Assembly: GCA_905250115.1 (NCBI GenBank) | Contig: CAJNOI010000094.1 | Span: forward strand, 130,311 to 194,310 | Origin: Adineta steineri | Taxonomy: Eukaryota > Rotifera > Eurotatoria > Adinetida > Adinetidae | Direction: 5' to 3' | Length of the DNA stretch: 64,000 bases | Shown here: positions 1 through 14,900 of the stretch, in pieces | How positions within the stretch are numbered: the stretch's first letter is position 1 | Layout: every line of letters starts with the position of its first letter | Translations under genes and position numbers: made by a program | Notes under the pieces: model-generated | What the model saw: the letters and a program-made list of their open reading frames with translations, nothing else | The model's database searches: none | Told to the model about the DNA's origin: nothing

Positions 1-381
1 TGACACGCGAGTAAGATTAGAGAGTAATAGGCTCTATCTATCTATCTATCTATCTATCTATGTGTGTATGTGAGTGTGTGCACGAGTATGAGAGAATAAA
101 AAAAAAAAAGAAGAATAATGATATGCTTGATCTGATATGTCGTACCGCACATACTAATCATGAAACTGTTCAAATAATATTTTAGTCAGTCACACCATAT
201 CGACAAAAAAAAGAGAAAAGAAAGAGTGTATTTATCTGTCTCGGTATGTACTACATGTCTATATATTGACCACTTTCGAATCGATATAAAAATAAAGAGA
301 GAATGAAAAATAATACATGAACTAATGGTAAAATACACGAGAAAAAGAAAACGAAAAAGATAATAATATAACGATTGCATG
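1..381. repeat. Low-complexity flank with (CTAT)n microsatellite
   Basis: About seven tandem CTAT units lie at roughly 36-62, followed by a TG/TGTG-rich stretch to about 85 and poly-A runs. No coding sequence or RNA gene is recognised. It is probably 3' flank of the minus-strand gene that ends at 382. Confidence 0.6.
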
Positions 382-3300
382 CTATATACTCTTCTTTCTC
401 ACCTCTTTGCTAGTTAAAACACGAGTGGGAACCATCGAGGATGATGATGTATCATCGACTGTACTGGATGATATTTGTGATGAAGACTTATTAAATACAG
501 ATGGATTTAATATAACTGATGACATTTGAACACTGTTCTTTTTATCCATTGGTTTACGTGGAGGTAAAGCAGGTGGAATATCTTGACTAGGAGATTGTAT
601 TGTTGATAATGCTGAACGATTATGTTGTTTCTGTGATGATGATGATGATGATTTTGTTGATGGTAAAAGGGTTTTTGATGAATTTCGTTGTTCATCTTTA
701 TATGTAATAAGTGTGTCAGTTGTTGATGTACCATGCTTATTATGATTTGAATTGCGACCGGGTTTTCGTCTAAATTACACAAGAAAAATAGATTTATTTT
801 TTGTTGAAAAAACATATTTTTGTTTTTCTTTATTAGTCATTATATATATATATAATAAGAAAATTAGTTATGTCAAGTATTGAATCATTGATCCGAAATA
901 GATAATTGTTTCCTTCTGTAATCTGTAATGGAAAAAAACAAATCCGAAAAAATCACAATATTTTATTTGATTAATATTGTTTATTTTCATAATTGAACGA
1001 ATCTAAATCAACATAACATCAAAACTCGTTAAATGTCACATTTTTAGTATCATATCACAGTATTGACTGAACTTTTAATAGGATTGACCTAATGCAGCAT
1101 TCTTTTTCGTAATATTCTAAATAAAACAACTAGTAACACTATTTGGCTTAGCACGGATTTAAAAATCTATTCTATTAATCTTATTTTTTTTTTGTATTAT
1201 TAATCAAGATCATTTATTAAATTTCTAAGAAAAAATAACACGTAGATTAACATATGTATATGAAGATACCTGATAAAACCTTGTATATGTATTATTTCAA
1301 AAAATAAGAACAATATGTACAGTTAATCGAAAAATGAAAGATTTCAAGTATAGCTAATCACTTTTATAGCTTGTCTCAAGTGTATGTCAAATATCCCAAG
1401 ACAGAAACCTAATAACGTATATATCACTGTATAAGAAGATAGATAAATTTACTATTTCTCACTTATATACAATAATCTATCAAACACTTTGCTCTTTTAT
1501 CTATCTTTTTTGTTAATGATGAACATTCTACGTATACCTGATATTAAATGATGATAGAAATTGCATTTTCGATCGATCGATGATGATGAATGTTGAAATC
1601 GATAAATGAAAAAAACACCAAGTTTATATGTAGACACGTTAAAATCTCGTCAATATTATCATTAATATTATTATTGTTCTTTTCTTGACTAAGAGAAACG
1701 TTCGTCTAGAATTACTGTAGATACTCCTACACGTTGGCACACACATATGCCAAGATACGATCGATGAGAAATTAAAAATCACTTTATGCGATTTTTTTTT
1801 CTTCTTTTACAAGTTATATATATATAAACGAAAGAAGAATAAGAAAAAGAAGAAAAAAAAAGAAAGAAATCGGGCAACAGATGTTTAAACATAGAATAGT
1901 ACGTGTACTTGCTATCGTACCTGAATAACAACATCTGTCTCTAAAGAGATCAAAAACTTAATCAATATATAGAAATACAAATATATAGAATAAAGAATAA
2001 GATTTCTTAGTCATTTATGTTAAGAAAATAGAAATTCAATGTTATCTTAGTCATACAGTATAAACACATACCTCCGGCGAAATGAATTTAACATTGTTGC
2101 TAAAATAGTGATATATATTCACACTATCTCTTGTATCATAGGCAAAATGTAATCGAACATATATGTTCGTTTTGTTAAAATTTCTTTCTTATATTTGATA
2201 GTTTGTCGTCATTGTAACAATAATGATTCAAAATAATGGTTGTTGAAGCGAGCGTAGATATAAGAATACATACGACGATGATGACGAATGACAATAAAGT
2301 AATTCTAATGTATGCGTATGTATATACGTGTGTGTGTTAGTGTCAATGCCACTCTTACTTTTCTCGCTTCTTAAAATACCGCGTTGACCGACAGTGTTCT
2401 CTTCTCAAATTTTTTTTGTTTGAAACACAAAAAAAACAAGTGAAAGAAAGATTGACGACAACAGGTCAATACATATGAATATGTGCTTTCTTTTACCGTT
2501 TCTCTCGTTATTAAAATTTTTTTTTTTTGTTCGATAGTTCTCTTTTCTCGTGTCTCGATGATAATTCAAGGAGGTACCATTATACCTGTACAGTATCGCT
2601 ATTATTGTCGCCCGTCGGGGACAGAAAAGAAAGACGAAGAAAAAGAATCATCGATGAACTTGACATTTCGTACAGGACATCGACGAACGAACGAATGAAG
2701 GTGAAAAAGAAATACATGAACTCTCTTATAATCACCATTTATTTTGCCAATTATTGTAATATTAATGCATACCTTCAATACATAAATCTACAGTATACAC
2801 CATATGAGATGTTCTCTAATTATATTTGACGCAAGGTACTTATAATCAATATGTGCGTATTAATCTTAATATACAATCAGATGTCATTATTTTATTACAT
2901 CTACAGCGCGACTAATATATTCTAAAGGTTATAAAAAAAAGAGTCAGCCCTTTTTTTTTCAAGAGCTTTTTTTTCTAGTTTAATATACGCATTTCTTTTT
3001 AGTTTTGTAAAAACACTTACTCCTCATCCATGTAGATTGTTGTCAAATAATATTTTGTTTGCGTATTGTTATTTTATAATAGATATGCTTATAAATTTGA
3101 ATAGCAAATCAATAACAATGAGAATACTACTAGTTAAAAATCAAGTGTAGTGGTATTATTGTCGTTCCTGACGTCGTTACATTATTCATACTCACGTTAT
3201 AAATACTGACTAGTAAAGACCGTAGTTGATAGAAAAAAAATATTTTCACAATCCTTTCTTCTCGTTCTCAGAAATAAGAAGGAAATAAAACCAACTCTCG

Positions 3301-3751
3301 AACTAGCGATTCAGCTGTCGAACACAATATTATTAGCATGATCAAACAGGACACACCTCTCGTCATATAGTCAAGGAAAATTGCAGAAATAGAAAAAAAA
3401 ATATGTCGCGCATCTATGGTAAATTAAAGATAATATTATATTAATAATTTAAGGTTGTGTTATTTCTTTTTTTTCTTTTTTTTTGATTGATTATAAAGTA
3501 AACAGACAAATAATATTTGACATCGTCGCTTACCTTGCTGAAGCGCATGATGTTAATTGACGTAGAGAATGTCTAAAACTGGAAGAAAATGAATGGGTAT
3601 TATTAATAGATGATTGATTTTGCAAGCATTGTTCTTGTTCATCATCATTATAATCATTATCATTATTATTTTGAAGGTGTTTCATTGATTTATGTCGTTT
3701 ATATTTGTTATTTTCTTGACGAAAATTACGTTCAGTATGAAATGTTTCCAT
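382..3751 (-). CDS. Possible two-exon gene, serine/asparagine-rich protein with an SH3-ligand motif
   Basis: The proposed exon 1 (3751-3534) opens with METFHTERNF and ends in AG before GTAAGC. The proposed last exon (769-382) follows a TTTAG acceptor and ends in TAG. The phases fit (2+1), giving about 201 residues. The product is low-complexity and polar, rich in Ser, Asn and Gln, with an IPPALPPRK motif that resembles class II SH3 ligands. There is no recognisable folded domain. The intervening 2.76 kb is much longer than the usual intron here, so further exons may be missing, or these may be two genes. The end is also uncertain, because GAG|GTGAGA near the stop could be a splice donor. I do not recognise the family and infer only a possible adaptor or scaffold role. 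Confidence 0.4.
770..3533. other. Putative long intron or intergenic stretch, no gene seen
   Basis: AT-rich sequence with poly-A/T runs and short TA repeats. Open frames around 2483-2829 have no family resemblance and lie in T-rich sequence, so I do not call them. I see no tRNA- or rRNA-like structure. Confidence 0.5.
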
Positions 3752-6400
3752 GTTAATGTTCTGTTTCTTTCTTTTTACTTTAGATTGATGATTATTCCCA
3801 CTTCATAGTATTGTAATCATCTTAAAGAAGAAGAAAAAAATAAAATTAGGATTAAGAATAACAAGGCTAGGTCAGTTCACGGTCATTCATCATCAAAAAA
3901 GAAGAAGGCGAAATACGAACGATAACGACAAAGAGAATGAAGGAGAGTAGAGAGATGTACAATGTCCTTAATAACTAAAGCAATAGGGGACATTTCATTC
4001 ATTAAACTTGAATATTGTATTTACTCGACGTGTATTTTAACATAGAAAAGCTTACCAACGTCAATGAGTATGTATTAGTATATATCTTGATAGTTGATGA
4101 GACAAACTATGACTCACAAAGGATATATAGGAAGAAATAAATAATAGTGTCACCTCATTCAAATTGCTTTTGAAATAGAATATGAAAGGTCATTTATTTT
4201 CTTTTTCTAAGAGATAAGAACGTTGTTACTACTATAATTAAGATATTTACTTTACGGAAAGTTTTTTTTATAAAAAAAAAAAGAAGAAAAGAAAAGAGAG
4301 ATGTTTTTTTTATCATTTTCTATTTAAAAGTGCGTAATAAATGAGAGCGGCTGCACAACGAGCAAGATTCAACTTACTATCGTTAAGCTAAAAAACAGAC
4401 GTCAGTACAGAAAAAAAACGAACGAAACAAGCAAGCACTGCGTATAGTCACATGTGCATAAAAAAAACGCGAAAAAAGAAATAGCAAAAGAACATGATAT
4501 AAATGACAATGACGTGTTATTGGTAGTATCGTATAGCTTATTTATTTTCGTATGACATATTCACATGTACCAATAGTTTATTACTCACTATTATTTTATC
4601 TGAAAAAGAAAAGTTAACTTACTTACTCACTTGATAAACTTCTTAGATATTTGTGAGTATTACGAAGTTTTTTCTTTTCTTTTACTTTATAGATAAAATC
4701 ATCTGATATTTATTTTTTTTCTTCTTCTTCTTCTTCAGTTGAAAAGATAATAATGATGGTTTGACAGTCGACCGTATAAAACTAAGAATATACACATAAA
4801 CACTCACATAAATTACAGTATGCACGATCGAGCTAATGAGCTTATGTGCTATGATAAGAAAAAGAAAAGACTATCATATACAGGTAATTTTCTAAGTAAC
4901 TATAGACATAGGAAAAGAAATATGATATTGTCTTGAATAAATCCTCAAATTATTCTATTTATTTTAAACTCCTACGTATTTAAAAACAAGAGTGTTGATT
5001 ATTTGGTATTTGCAGTGTTTTAAAAAATTTGAATTTTAAATTTACATATAATCTTACTTATCAATTGAATGTGTGCTATTGAAAAAATTGTTTTTCTTAT
5101 GATCAATAATACTACTAATCGAATCCGAAAGAAAATCATAAATTAAATAATCGTTCATCACTGTTAAATAGAAAATAGTAATGTGTTTTTCTAGAAAACA
5201 TCTGTCAAAATGTTATTATTACAATAACGATATGAAAAAATATGACAATCAGAAGAAAAGAAAAGAGCTTCATAATAAATGCAGAAAAAAAAACCTATGA
5301 TGAAATCGGGACACAAAATAAATATCTAATCGATAGAAAACTATATTTACAATGACATATGTGTATGTTTTCTATGAACAGAATATTAATATAAATTGAT
5401 TACCTTTTCTAACCGATAAAATCTATATTCATATGATTTTATCTTATTTTTAAATAAAAATTCGAAATAGAGAATGATATAGCAACTCATCACATTGTTA
5501 ATATTACTGAAATATGATAAAATCTTAATAAGATAAAATCTAATTTTAAACATGAAGAATCTCCTCTTAAATCAATGATATGCCCCCATTTCATTGTTCA
5601 TGTTGTCAAAATACTATAATAAAATTACTAAACAGAATTGATATTATAGAAAGAATAATGAATAGACAATACAAAGTAATTTATCACAGTAATAAAGATA
5701 CTTCTTAAAATTGACCCATCTTTATAATTCAATTTTCTCATAATCATCACATTAAGTTGATATCCGATTGATGATATTATTCTATTGTTAATTCTTGTTT
5801 GAATAGTATCTTTCGTTTTATCTACATCTATGATGGACTGTTTATCTACGTATTAACTCAGTAAATGATTTATCAATCGATTTTTTATATACGTTGTTGA
5901 TTCAGTGACAGATTATATTCAGTCATTAAGTCAGCATGATTATTACTTTATTTCGTTGTAAAACTAACAATTTATAAAAAATTTCTTTTCACGAATTGTG
6001 GCGTCATCTATCGAAACAATACAATAAAAATAGTTTTTCTAGATACTAAATAATGATAAAATTGAAATTAATATTCGTTTTCATAAAAAAAAAGAAGATA
6101 AAATTTTTGACAAGTCGTTTTAATAAAGTACCTATGTTTGTTTTTAATTGGCGGCTATTTGAACACAAAGAATACAATACATGAAGACTGCACATAAAGA
6201 CTCTTTCATTTATTATAAACAGAGCAAAAATGAATATTCTCTTGAAAAGCATACAATGTCACGTAATTGTTCAATGACAAACATTTTCTTAATATTCAAT
6301 TTTAGATTTTTTTTGGTATAAGATAAATATTAAACTTATTCATAATTGCTTTCTAACTGTTAACTTATTTTCTAACGTTGCTCGTCTTACAGCAACTATA
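3752..6400. other. Intergenic, upstream of topoisomerase II
   Basis: About 2.6 kb of AT-rich sequence between a minus-strand start and the TOP2 start. It contains many homopolymer A/T runs and a (TTC)n tract near 4720-4737. I recognise no conserved gene, RNA gene or transposon ends. It presumably holds the TOP2 promoter. Confidence 0.5.
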
Positions 6401-9400
6401 ATGAATAAGTCTATTAGCAGCGCACCGAAAAAAAATGAAGAAACTTATCAACTCCTCGAACAACTCGACCATATTCTCAAACGTCCTGAAACATATATTG
6501 GTTCAAACAGACCATGTACCGAAGTAATATTTTGAATTTGTTTAATCATTTTTATAATTATTTATTTTTAGGAAATGTGGGTTGTTGATGAATCAAATAT
6601 TGAAGGTCCAAAAATAGTTAAAAAAGAAATAACCTATGTTCCAGGTCTCTACAAAATCTTTGATGAAATTCTTGGTAAATAAAAAACAAATAAATTTTAT
6701 TTAATCATATATATATATATATATATTTAGTAAATGCTGCCGATAATAAACAACGTGACAAAACTATGTCATCAATTGAAGTTGATATTGATCAAGAAAA
6801 AGGTGAAATAAAAATTTGTAATGATGGTCACGGTATTCCCGTTCGTAAATGGGCTCAAGATGAATCTATTTATATTCCAACATTAATCTTTGGCAAACTT
6901 CTTACATCCGATAATTTCAATGATGATAAAAAACGAATTACTGGTGGTCGAAATGGTTATGGTGCAAAAGTCACCAATATTTTCAGTAAACAATTCACTG
7001 TTGAAACTTGTTCAAAAGAATTTAAAAAAGTATTTAAACAAACTTGGACAAATAATATGCGTGATCCACAAGATGCAATAATAGCAAAAGCTGAAAATAC
7101 AAAAGAATTTACTCGTGTCACATTTACACCTGATTTAAAACGATTTCAAATGGATACATTAGATGATGATCATGTCTCATTATTTAAACGTCGTGCATAT
7201 GATGTAGCTGTATCAACAGGATGTCGAGTATCACTCAATGGTACACCTATAGCAGTTAAAAATATGAAAGATTATATGTTAATGTATGTTGATGCTGAAG
7301 AAAAAGAAGTTGTTTATAAAAAAGTTAATAATCGATGGGAAGTTGGTGTCGCAAGAAATGATCATAATCAAGGTTTTTCACAAGTTAGTTTTGTTAATTC
7401 AATATTAACATCTGATGGTGGTAAACATGTTGATTATATAACTGAACAAATATGTCCAAAACTTGTTGAACATGTTAAAAAGAAAAGTAAAGCTGCTGCT
7501 GAAAATCTTAAACCAGCACAAGTTAAAAATCATTTATTTATTTTTGTTAATTGTTTAATTGAAAACCCGGAATTTGAATCTCAAGCAAAAAAACAATTAG
7601 CAACCGAAAAGAAAAATTTCGGGTCAACGTGTGTATTAAAAACTGATGAAAAATTTATAAAAGCAATTATTAAAGATACAGGTATTGTTGAATCTGTTAT
7701 TAATTGGCTTGAACATAAACAAGATGCTAAATTACAAAAACAAAGTGGTTCAAAAACATCAAAATTAAAAGGTATTCCAAAATTAGATGATGCAAATGAT
7801 GCTGGAACAAAAAATTCACAATTTTGTACATTAATTGTAACTGAAGGAGATTCAGCTAAAGCACTTGCTGTTGCTGGTCTTGGTGTTATTGGTCGTGATC
7901 GTTTTGGTGTTTATCCATTGAAAGGTAAAATGTTAAATGTTCGTGAAGCAACAACAAAAAAGATGACTGAAAATAGTGAAGTATCACAATTAGTTAAAAT
8001 ACTTGGATTAAATTATGGTGAAAAATATGTTAATAAAAGTGATTTAGCGAAATTACGCTATGGAAAATTAATGATTATGGCTGATCAAGATCAAGATGGT
8101 AGTCATATCAAAGGTCTTGTTATTAATTTTATTCATTATAAATGGCCAAATTTACTTAAACATGATTATATTGAAGTTTTTATTACACCAATTCTTAAAG
8201 TAACAAAAGGTTCGGAAGTCATTTCATTTTATTCAATGCCTGAATTTGAACAATGGCAAGCATCAACACCCGATTGGCAGAAATGGAAATGCAAATACTA
8301 CAAAGGTTTAGGTACATCAACTGCAAAAGAAGCTAAAGAATATTTTTCTAATATGGATCGTCATCGTATTAGATTTAAATATGAATCAACAAAAGATGAT
8401 CTTGCTATACAATTAGCATTTAATAGTGCATTAGCTGATGATCGTAAAGATTGGATAAAATGGCATACGGAAGATATTAATCAAAGACGTGAACAAAATT
8501 TACCTCAAGATTTTTTATATAGATTAGATACAAAAGAAATTAATTTTAATGATTTTGTTAATAAAGAACTTGTTCTTTTCTCGAAATCAAGTACAGAACG
8601 TGCTATTCCAAATATTATGGATGGTCTTAAACCTGGTCAACGTAAAATTATGTTTGTTTGTTTTACAAAAAATTTAATTCGTGAAATTAAAGTGGCACAA
8701 TTAGGTGGTAAAGTTGCAGAAAATTCTGCGTATCATCATGGTGAACAATCATTAACAAATACAATTGTTGGTCTTGCACAAAACTTTGTTGGATCAAATA
8801 ATATTAATTTTCTCGTACCTGCTGGTCAATTTGGTACACGTTTACATGGTGGTAGTGATGCAGCTTCAGCACGTTATATTTTCACTCGACTTAGGTAAGA
8901 ATATGAATTATAGAAATTTTCCTATCATAATAGTTGATTTATTTTCTTTAGTTCACTTGCTCTTTCATTATTTAATAAAAATGATGAACCATTGTTATCA
9001 TATTTAAATGAAGATGGTATGAGTATTGAACCTGAATGGTATTGTCCAATAATACCAACTGTTCTTGTTAATGGTGCACATGGTGTTGGTACAGGTTATT
9101 CAACTGATATACCATCATATAATCCATTAACCTTAAGTAATAATATGAAATATTATATTCGACAAGAACGTGAACGACAACGTCAATTAAATAATACACA
9201 TTCAGAACCACGAAAATATTCCGATACTCTTACATTACAAGCTTTAATTCCATGGTATAAAAATTTTAGTGGTGTAATTCAATTATTAGATAATGATCGT
9301 ACACGTGGTGTTATCAATGGTATTTGTGCAAAACTTGATGATCAAACTATTGAAATAACTGATTTACCTGTTGGTACATGGACACAACAATATAAAGAAA

Positions 9401-11500
9401 CTGTATTAGAAACAATGCTTCATCCAAAACGAAATGATATTGCACCAACAATTCTTGATTATAAAGGTTTGATTTAATATAAATAGAATTTTATCTATTC
9501 TATTTTGTTTATTATTTAGAATATCATACTGATACAACTGTTCGTTTTGTTGTAAAATTATCTCATGATCAATTTGCTCAATTAAGGCAAGCTGGTCTTC
9601 ATAAAAGTTTTCGTTTACAAGATACATTTAAATTAACAAATATGGTACTTTTCAATCATAATGGTATATTACATCGTTATAAAACTCCGGAAGAAATTTG
9701 TGAAGAATTCTTTATGGTTCGTATTAAAATGTATAATAAACGAAAAGAATTTATGGTTGGAACATTAAAATCACAATCATTAAAATTAGATAATATTGCA
9801 AGATTTATTACAGAAAAAATTGAAAACGTAATTAGTGTAGAAAATAAAAAGATTGGTGCCGTTGTTGATATGCTTGTTGAAAGAAAATATGATCGTGATC
9901 CGGAAAAAGTTTGGCGTGAAGAAGCAAAGAAAAAATTTGCTATTGAACTTTCTGCACATATTATTCATGAAGATACCGATCAATTAGCTGATTTACAAAG
10001 AAAACAAGAAGATGAAGATGTTGATGATGAAGAATTTGATGATAGTGGTAAAAAGAAAGTCAAAACAAGTGCATCAACAACTACTCGAGTCGATACAACT
10101 TATTATGATTATTTAATCAATATGTCATTACGTAATTTAACAAAAGAACGTCGTGATGAAATTATTAAAGATCAAAAAGAAAAACATGATAAACTTGAAG
10201 CATTATTAAAGAGAACTCCAGAAGATTTATATGAAACTGATTTGATGAATTTTGAAATGGAATATCGTAAAACAACTGAACAAGAACGTGTTGATGAAAT
10301 GTCTGGTGTTGCACATCCAACGACAAAGAAAGGTGGTGAAAAAGCTAATAAACGAGCAACAGCAAAACCACAACGTGCTGAAACAAAACCAGCACCACAT
10401 GGTAAACGTATAACACCAGTAATTGATCCAGCATTAATTAAAAAAGTTAATGAAGAAATTCTTAAACGTTCAAAAGAAGAAAAATCTACTGAAGATAAAA
10501 AGACAATTATTGAATATCTTGTTAAAGAAGGTGTGACTGCAGAAGAAATCACTGGAATTATGCAAATGCGTTTTAAAGAGAAAAAGAAAATTGTTCCTAC
10601 TACAGGTTTGTCTTTAAAAAAAATCTTTTTTTCCAAATTATATTTCATTTTGATTATTTAGAAAAAAAATCAGGTGAATCAGGTGAATCAGAAGAAAAGA
10701 AATTGAATGGTACAACTGATGAGCATGGTACAACTGATGAGCATGATGAAGCAAACAATATTTCTACAATGTCAGGTGGTGGTGGTAATGATGAATCAGA
10801 TATAGTTCAAGAAGAAATCGAACCGAAACGAAATGCACAACGTACAGCAAAAGCAAAAGTTGAGAAATATGTTGGAGATAATGAAGATGATGAGGATGAT
10901 GAGATTAGTATTGTAAAAGGAATGGAAATTGATGAAGTTGAATCTGATTATATGGGTAGTGATTCTGAAACAGAAAAGAAACTTAAAAAAGTAACTGCAA
11001 AACCAAAACAACCAAGAAAACCTATATCAAATACATCATCTCCAGCTAAAAAGAAACCAGCTACTAAAAAAACTGAACCAAAAGATAATGGTACTGATTC
11101 ATCACCAAAAGCAAAAAAACCTCGAGTATGATTTTTCAAAATAATTTTTATTATCTATCGTGTTTTTTTTCAAGGCTAAAAAGGAACCTGATTCAACACC
11201 TAAGAAAGCACCTGCTAAAAAAGCAGTTAAACGATCTAAACCTGATGTAAGTATTGATTGATTAATTGAAAGAAAAGAATTAAAAAAATATATATATTAT
11301 TTTTTTCAGGATAGCGATGAAGATGAAGTCGTTCTAGACATATCGGATTCATCAACTCCGAATAAAAAAGTAAATTTTTCTTAAATATATACTTTTTCTT
11401 TTTTATAAAATTTCTTTTCTAGCCTCGTACACAACGTGGTGCAGCTGCAAAAAAAAGTTATCATATTTCCGATGATGAAGACGATGAAGATTTTGAATAA
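6401..11500 (+). CDS. TOP2: DNA topoisomerase II (type IIA, eukaryotic)
   Basis: This is the nuclear enzyme that cuts both DNA strands, passes a second duplex through and reseals the break, using ATP. Nine exons: 6401-6523, 6572-6674, 6731-8894, 8952-9466, 9520-10605, 10662-11125, 11175-11246, 11310-11369, 11423-11500. They sum to 1554 residues, close to animal TOP2A/B. The N-terminus has the GHKL ATPase signature (EILVNAADNKQRD, then NDGHGIPV). The TOPRIM domain shows EGDSAKALAVAGL at about residue 447 and the metal-binding DQDQDGSHIKGL at about 527. The catalytic tyrosine is in ARYIFT, about residue 791. The C-terminal 300 residues are Lys- and Asp/Glu-rich with alternating KKP and acidic blocks, as expected for the nuclear-localising tail. 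A short repeat (GTTDEH twice) occurs near 10706-10744. All key residues look intact. It is convergent with the K2P gene. Confidence 0.97.
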
Positions 11501-11922
11501 AAATCTTCTTGTTTATAGATATATTCGTTGTTTTATTTTTGTTAGATATATATATATATATATAATGAATAATACTTGTTTATTCATTTAAATCTCATAT
11601 CTATTTTGTTTGTCTTGTAACAGAATTATTTTGTTGATCTTAACTAGTTCAATATATGTATGTGTTTGTAATCATATTTTTCGTTTGTTCAATGATGATG
11701 ATTATGAAAAGAAAATAAATAAATATATCTATATATATATATATATATATGTTTCCATTATATGAGATAAGAAAGTATCAGTAAAGAAACAGAGAAATAA
11801 AATGAGAGGAAAAAGAAAAAGACAAATTTCAATTTTTTTTTCTAGTCGAACAAAGTAAAATTCAGAATAAAAAAAAAACAGAAGATTTTGATTTTTTTTC
11901 TTTTCTTCGAACAAATAAAACA
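11501..11922. other. Convergent 3' ends of TOP2 and K2P channel
   Basis: AT-rich 3' flanks with (TA)n runs at about 11549-11565 and 11727-11750 and AAATAAA-type polyadenylation candidates near 11714. No gene is seen. Confidence 0.6.
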
Positions 11923-14900
11923 TCACACAGAAGATCGTTTTACATTATATCGATATGAAGTCAATTCGATATCTTGTTGAAAACGAGTTAACATTGTTTC
12001 TAATCTCTTTGAAGAAAGAATATTATTAGGATCATTAGTATTATTCACATTTGTAGCTTGTTCATATGTCGGTTTTAATGAATTAATTGATGTAGATATA
12101 TGCATAGGTTGTGATGGTGACCAACCAGTATCAAATGATTCATCGAAAGATGATTTATTTTTCGAAGTTGATCTCATTGTTAATTGTGGCGGTTTCGTTG
12201 GTGTTTGTAAATGATAATCATTAGTGGACGGTTTACCCATTGATATTGTTCGTCGAACTATAATTGAATCGAAACGTTGCATTGGTACAAGATGAGTGAC
12301 TTTTCCGGGCATACGACGAACTGTAAATTTTTTACGTTCTTTCTTTTTCGGTTTAAAACATGAACAACAATGACATGGTTCTGATTCTGATGGTGTTAAT
12401 TCAGTAGATAAATATTCGAAATGTTCAGGAGATGGATATGGAATGAGAGTACCTAGATCAAAATATATTTTTTATTAGAAATAAAAGTAAAAATATGTAA
12501 ATCGAACCATTTGGAGTAATGATATCACTATCGAAATGAAGTGAATTACGTGCAACTGCTGATTGAATTTCTTCACGACGTTCATCTTCAGTATTCATTG
12601 TTAAAAATCTTAATACAAGTAAATTCATCGATGAAGCAACAACAGTTAAACCAAAAAGAATAAATGTCATCGATAAAACAACATAAAAAACATTCGTATT
12701 TAATGCTTCATTGGTTTGTAAAGCAACAAAATCACCAAAACCTAATTATACTCATAAAATGAAAATAAAAATAAAACAACAATTTTAAATTTACCAATAG
12801 TTGTTAATGTTATAAAACAATAATAAACACAATTAAAATAATCCCATGATTCATAATGATGAAACATTGCGGCACCACCTGTAACAACGCCAACTGCTAA
12901 TACAGTACCAACAATAACAAGTTCAGTTTGTGTTGATTCACATTGACGTAATTTAATACATTTTTTTATTGTTTGAATACACCAACTTGAAAAATTATTA
13001 AGACGTTCACCGACTGATTGAAACATAACAAGACACAATGGTATACCAATAACTGCATAGAGCATACAAAATGATTTTCCCCAAACTAAATTCGAATAGT
13101 TTTTTTTTAATAATTTAAATCAAATTTTTTATTTACTTGTAGTAGGACAAGAATGACCATAGCCTAAAATAGTTAAAAAAAAGAAAACTAATCTTTATAT
13201 AAATGAAAGATTAAAAAATCTAATAATATTTCTATATTTTTATGATTGATTCTAATCTGACCAAGTGTACTTATATTCTTAAGTATTCTATGAGAGACAA
13301 ATCGTGTAATTTTTAGTTTTAATCGGATTTTATAAATAACGATAACATATGGAGAATTAATGTCACTAAATAAACTAATAATATGTTTAAAATCGAATAT
13401 ATATATATATGTTTAATAAGAGAGATATTATTACAATACAAATTAAATATTAGTCATATTTTCCTAATATTAAAAAATCGATTTATATTTAATAAAAAAT
13501 TTTGTTTTTCTATATTTGAGAAAAAACATGATGATAATCTTCTTTTTTTCATAATCTGTAAATTTAAGCTAAGTATTTATTCTTGTAAATATGATGTCAG
13601 TTTTATACTTCATATAGAAGTTTTTATATAAAATAGATAAAAGAAAAATATTCATTTACTTATACTTTATTTTCTTACAATAACAAAGTGAAAAACAACA
13701 ACAACAGATATTGATAAAATCGAATCAATAGAGATTAACTATCATTAAAATAAATAAATTTTGTCATTTGATCTGTTTATGCTTTTTATTCTTGTTTAGA
13801 AAATAGAATGAATAAATAAATTTTCAATACATTCTATCTGCGGAATTTTTATTTGGAATTTACAAGTATGTAGTCTATATGCATAATGACTGCGACGTTT
13901 TTTTTTCTTTTATTAATAGTTATGCGGTTAGAATATAAGTATAGAAAGCGAGAAGACAACTATTAATTATCTAAGAAGCCTTTTGAGTTAAAATAGTTAT
14001 AACAATAATAATAATTCAATTGACTGAAGAATGACTTCCGTTTTTTCCTTTGAGCTGTTACCTTGATATGTATGTATATATACATGTATATATATTTATA
14101 TTTATCTACGACATAACAATCTTTTATTGACGTCATTGAGAACGTTAGTACTCCATTCCTATGATTTTGACAATCATCTTTCTTTCGCTCTTTTATTAGC
14201 GGGCAAATACACTTGTATGACAGGATGTACTCAACAGAGTCTAATAACTCGAACGCCATGAGTAGCAAAGATATCTAATGTCTATTCTCGTCTTTTCTAT
14301 AGCGGCAAGAAAAAAAGGAATGAGATTCGTGTGTGTGTATGTGTATGCGTGTGTTTGTGTGTACGACGAAGATTAGCAAACATCATTGAAGTTCCATCCG
14401 TCCAACTCTTTCTCTCCCTCTTTGTCTTCTAAACTAAAAAAACCTACAATCAATTGTAGCTAATAACTAACAGTAGGAATGCATAAAAACAATTGGAAAA
14501 GATGTTCTATAGACGCCGAAGCAAAGAAAAATCGAGGCCGAAGTCAATACATATTATAATCGATTGTTTTGTATTTCTGAAACAATAAAGAAGAAGAAGA
14601 AGAAGACAAATTTATGTGATGACTTAACAAATATATTTCTAGCATATGAATATGTAACTCAATATTTGAATCAATAAAAAAACAAAAATCTAATGTAATT
14701 GGGAATTGTCTTAATTGACACGCAATAAATAACTTTTCATGTTACTTTTTCTTTAGGCTTGTTAAAAATTTAGATAAATCTACGAAAAGAATAACATAAA
14801 GATTCTATATATACTGCAAATATAGTTTAGATATATTAATTAAATATGATTTCTTACCAATAGTTGTAATGACAGTAAGTGAAAAAAAGAATGCTCCTGG

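Noticed and set aside
507-815. 102-residue minus-strand frame rich in His and Gln
   Set aside because: It overlaps the proposed serine-rich last exon in another frame and runs through the intron. The PPALPPRK-bearing frame has a better acceptor and a phase match to the upstream exon.
10172-10648. 158-residue minus-strand frame
   Set aside because: It lies wholly antisense to a well-conserved TOP2 exon and has no family resemblance.
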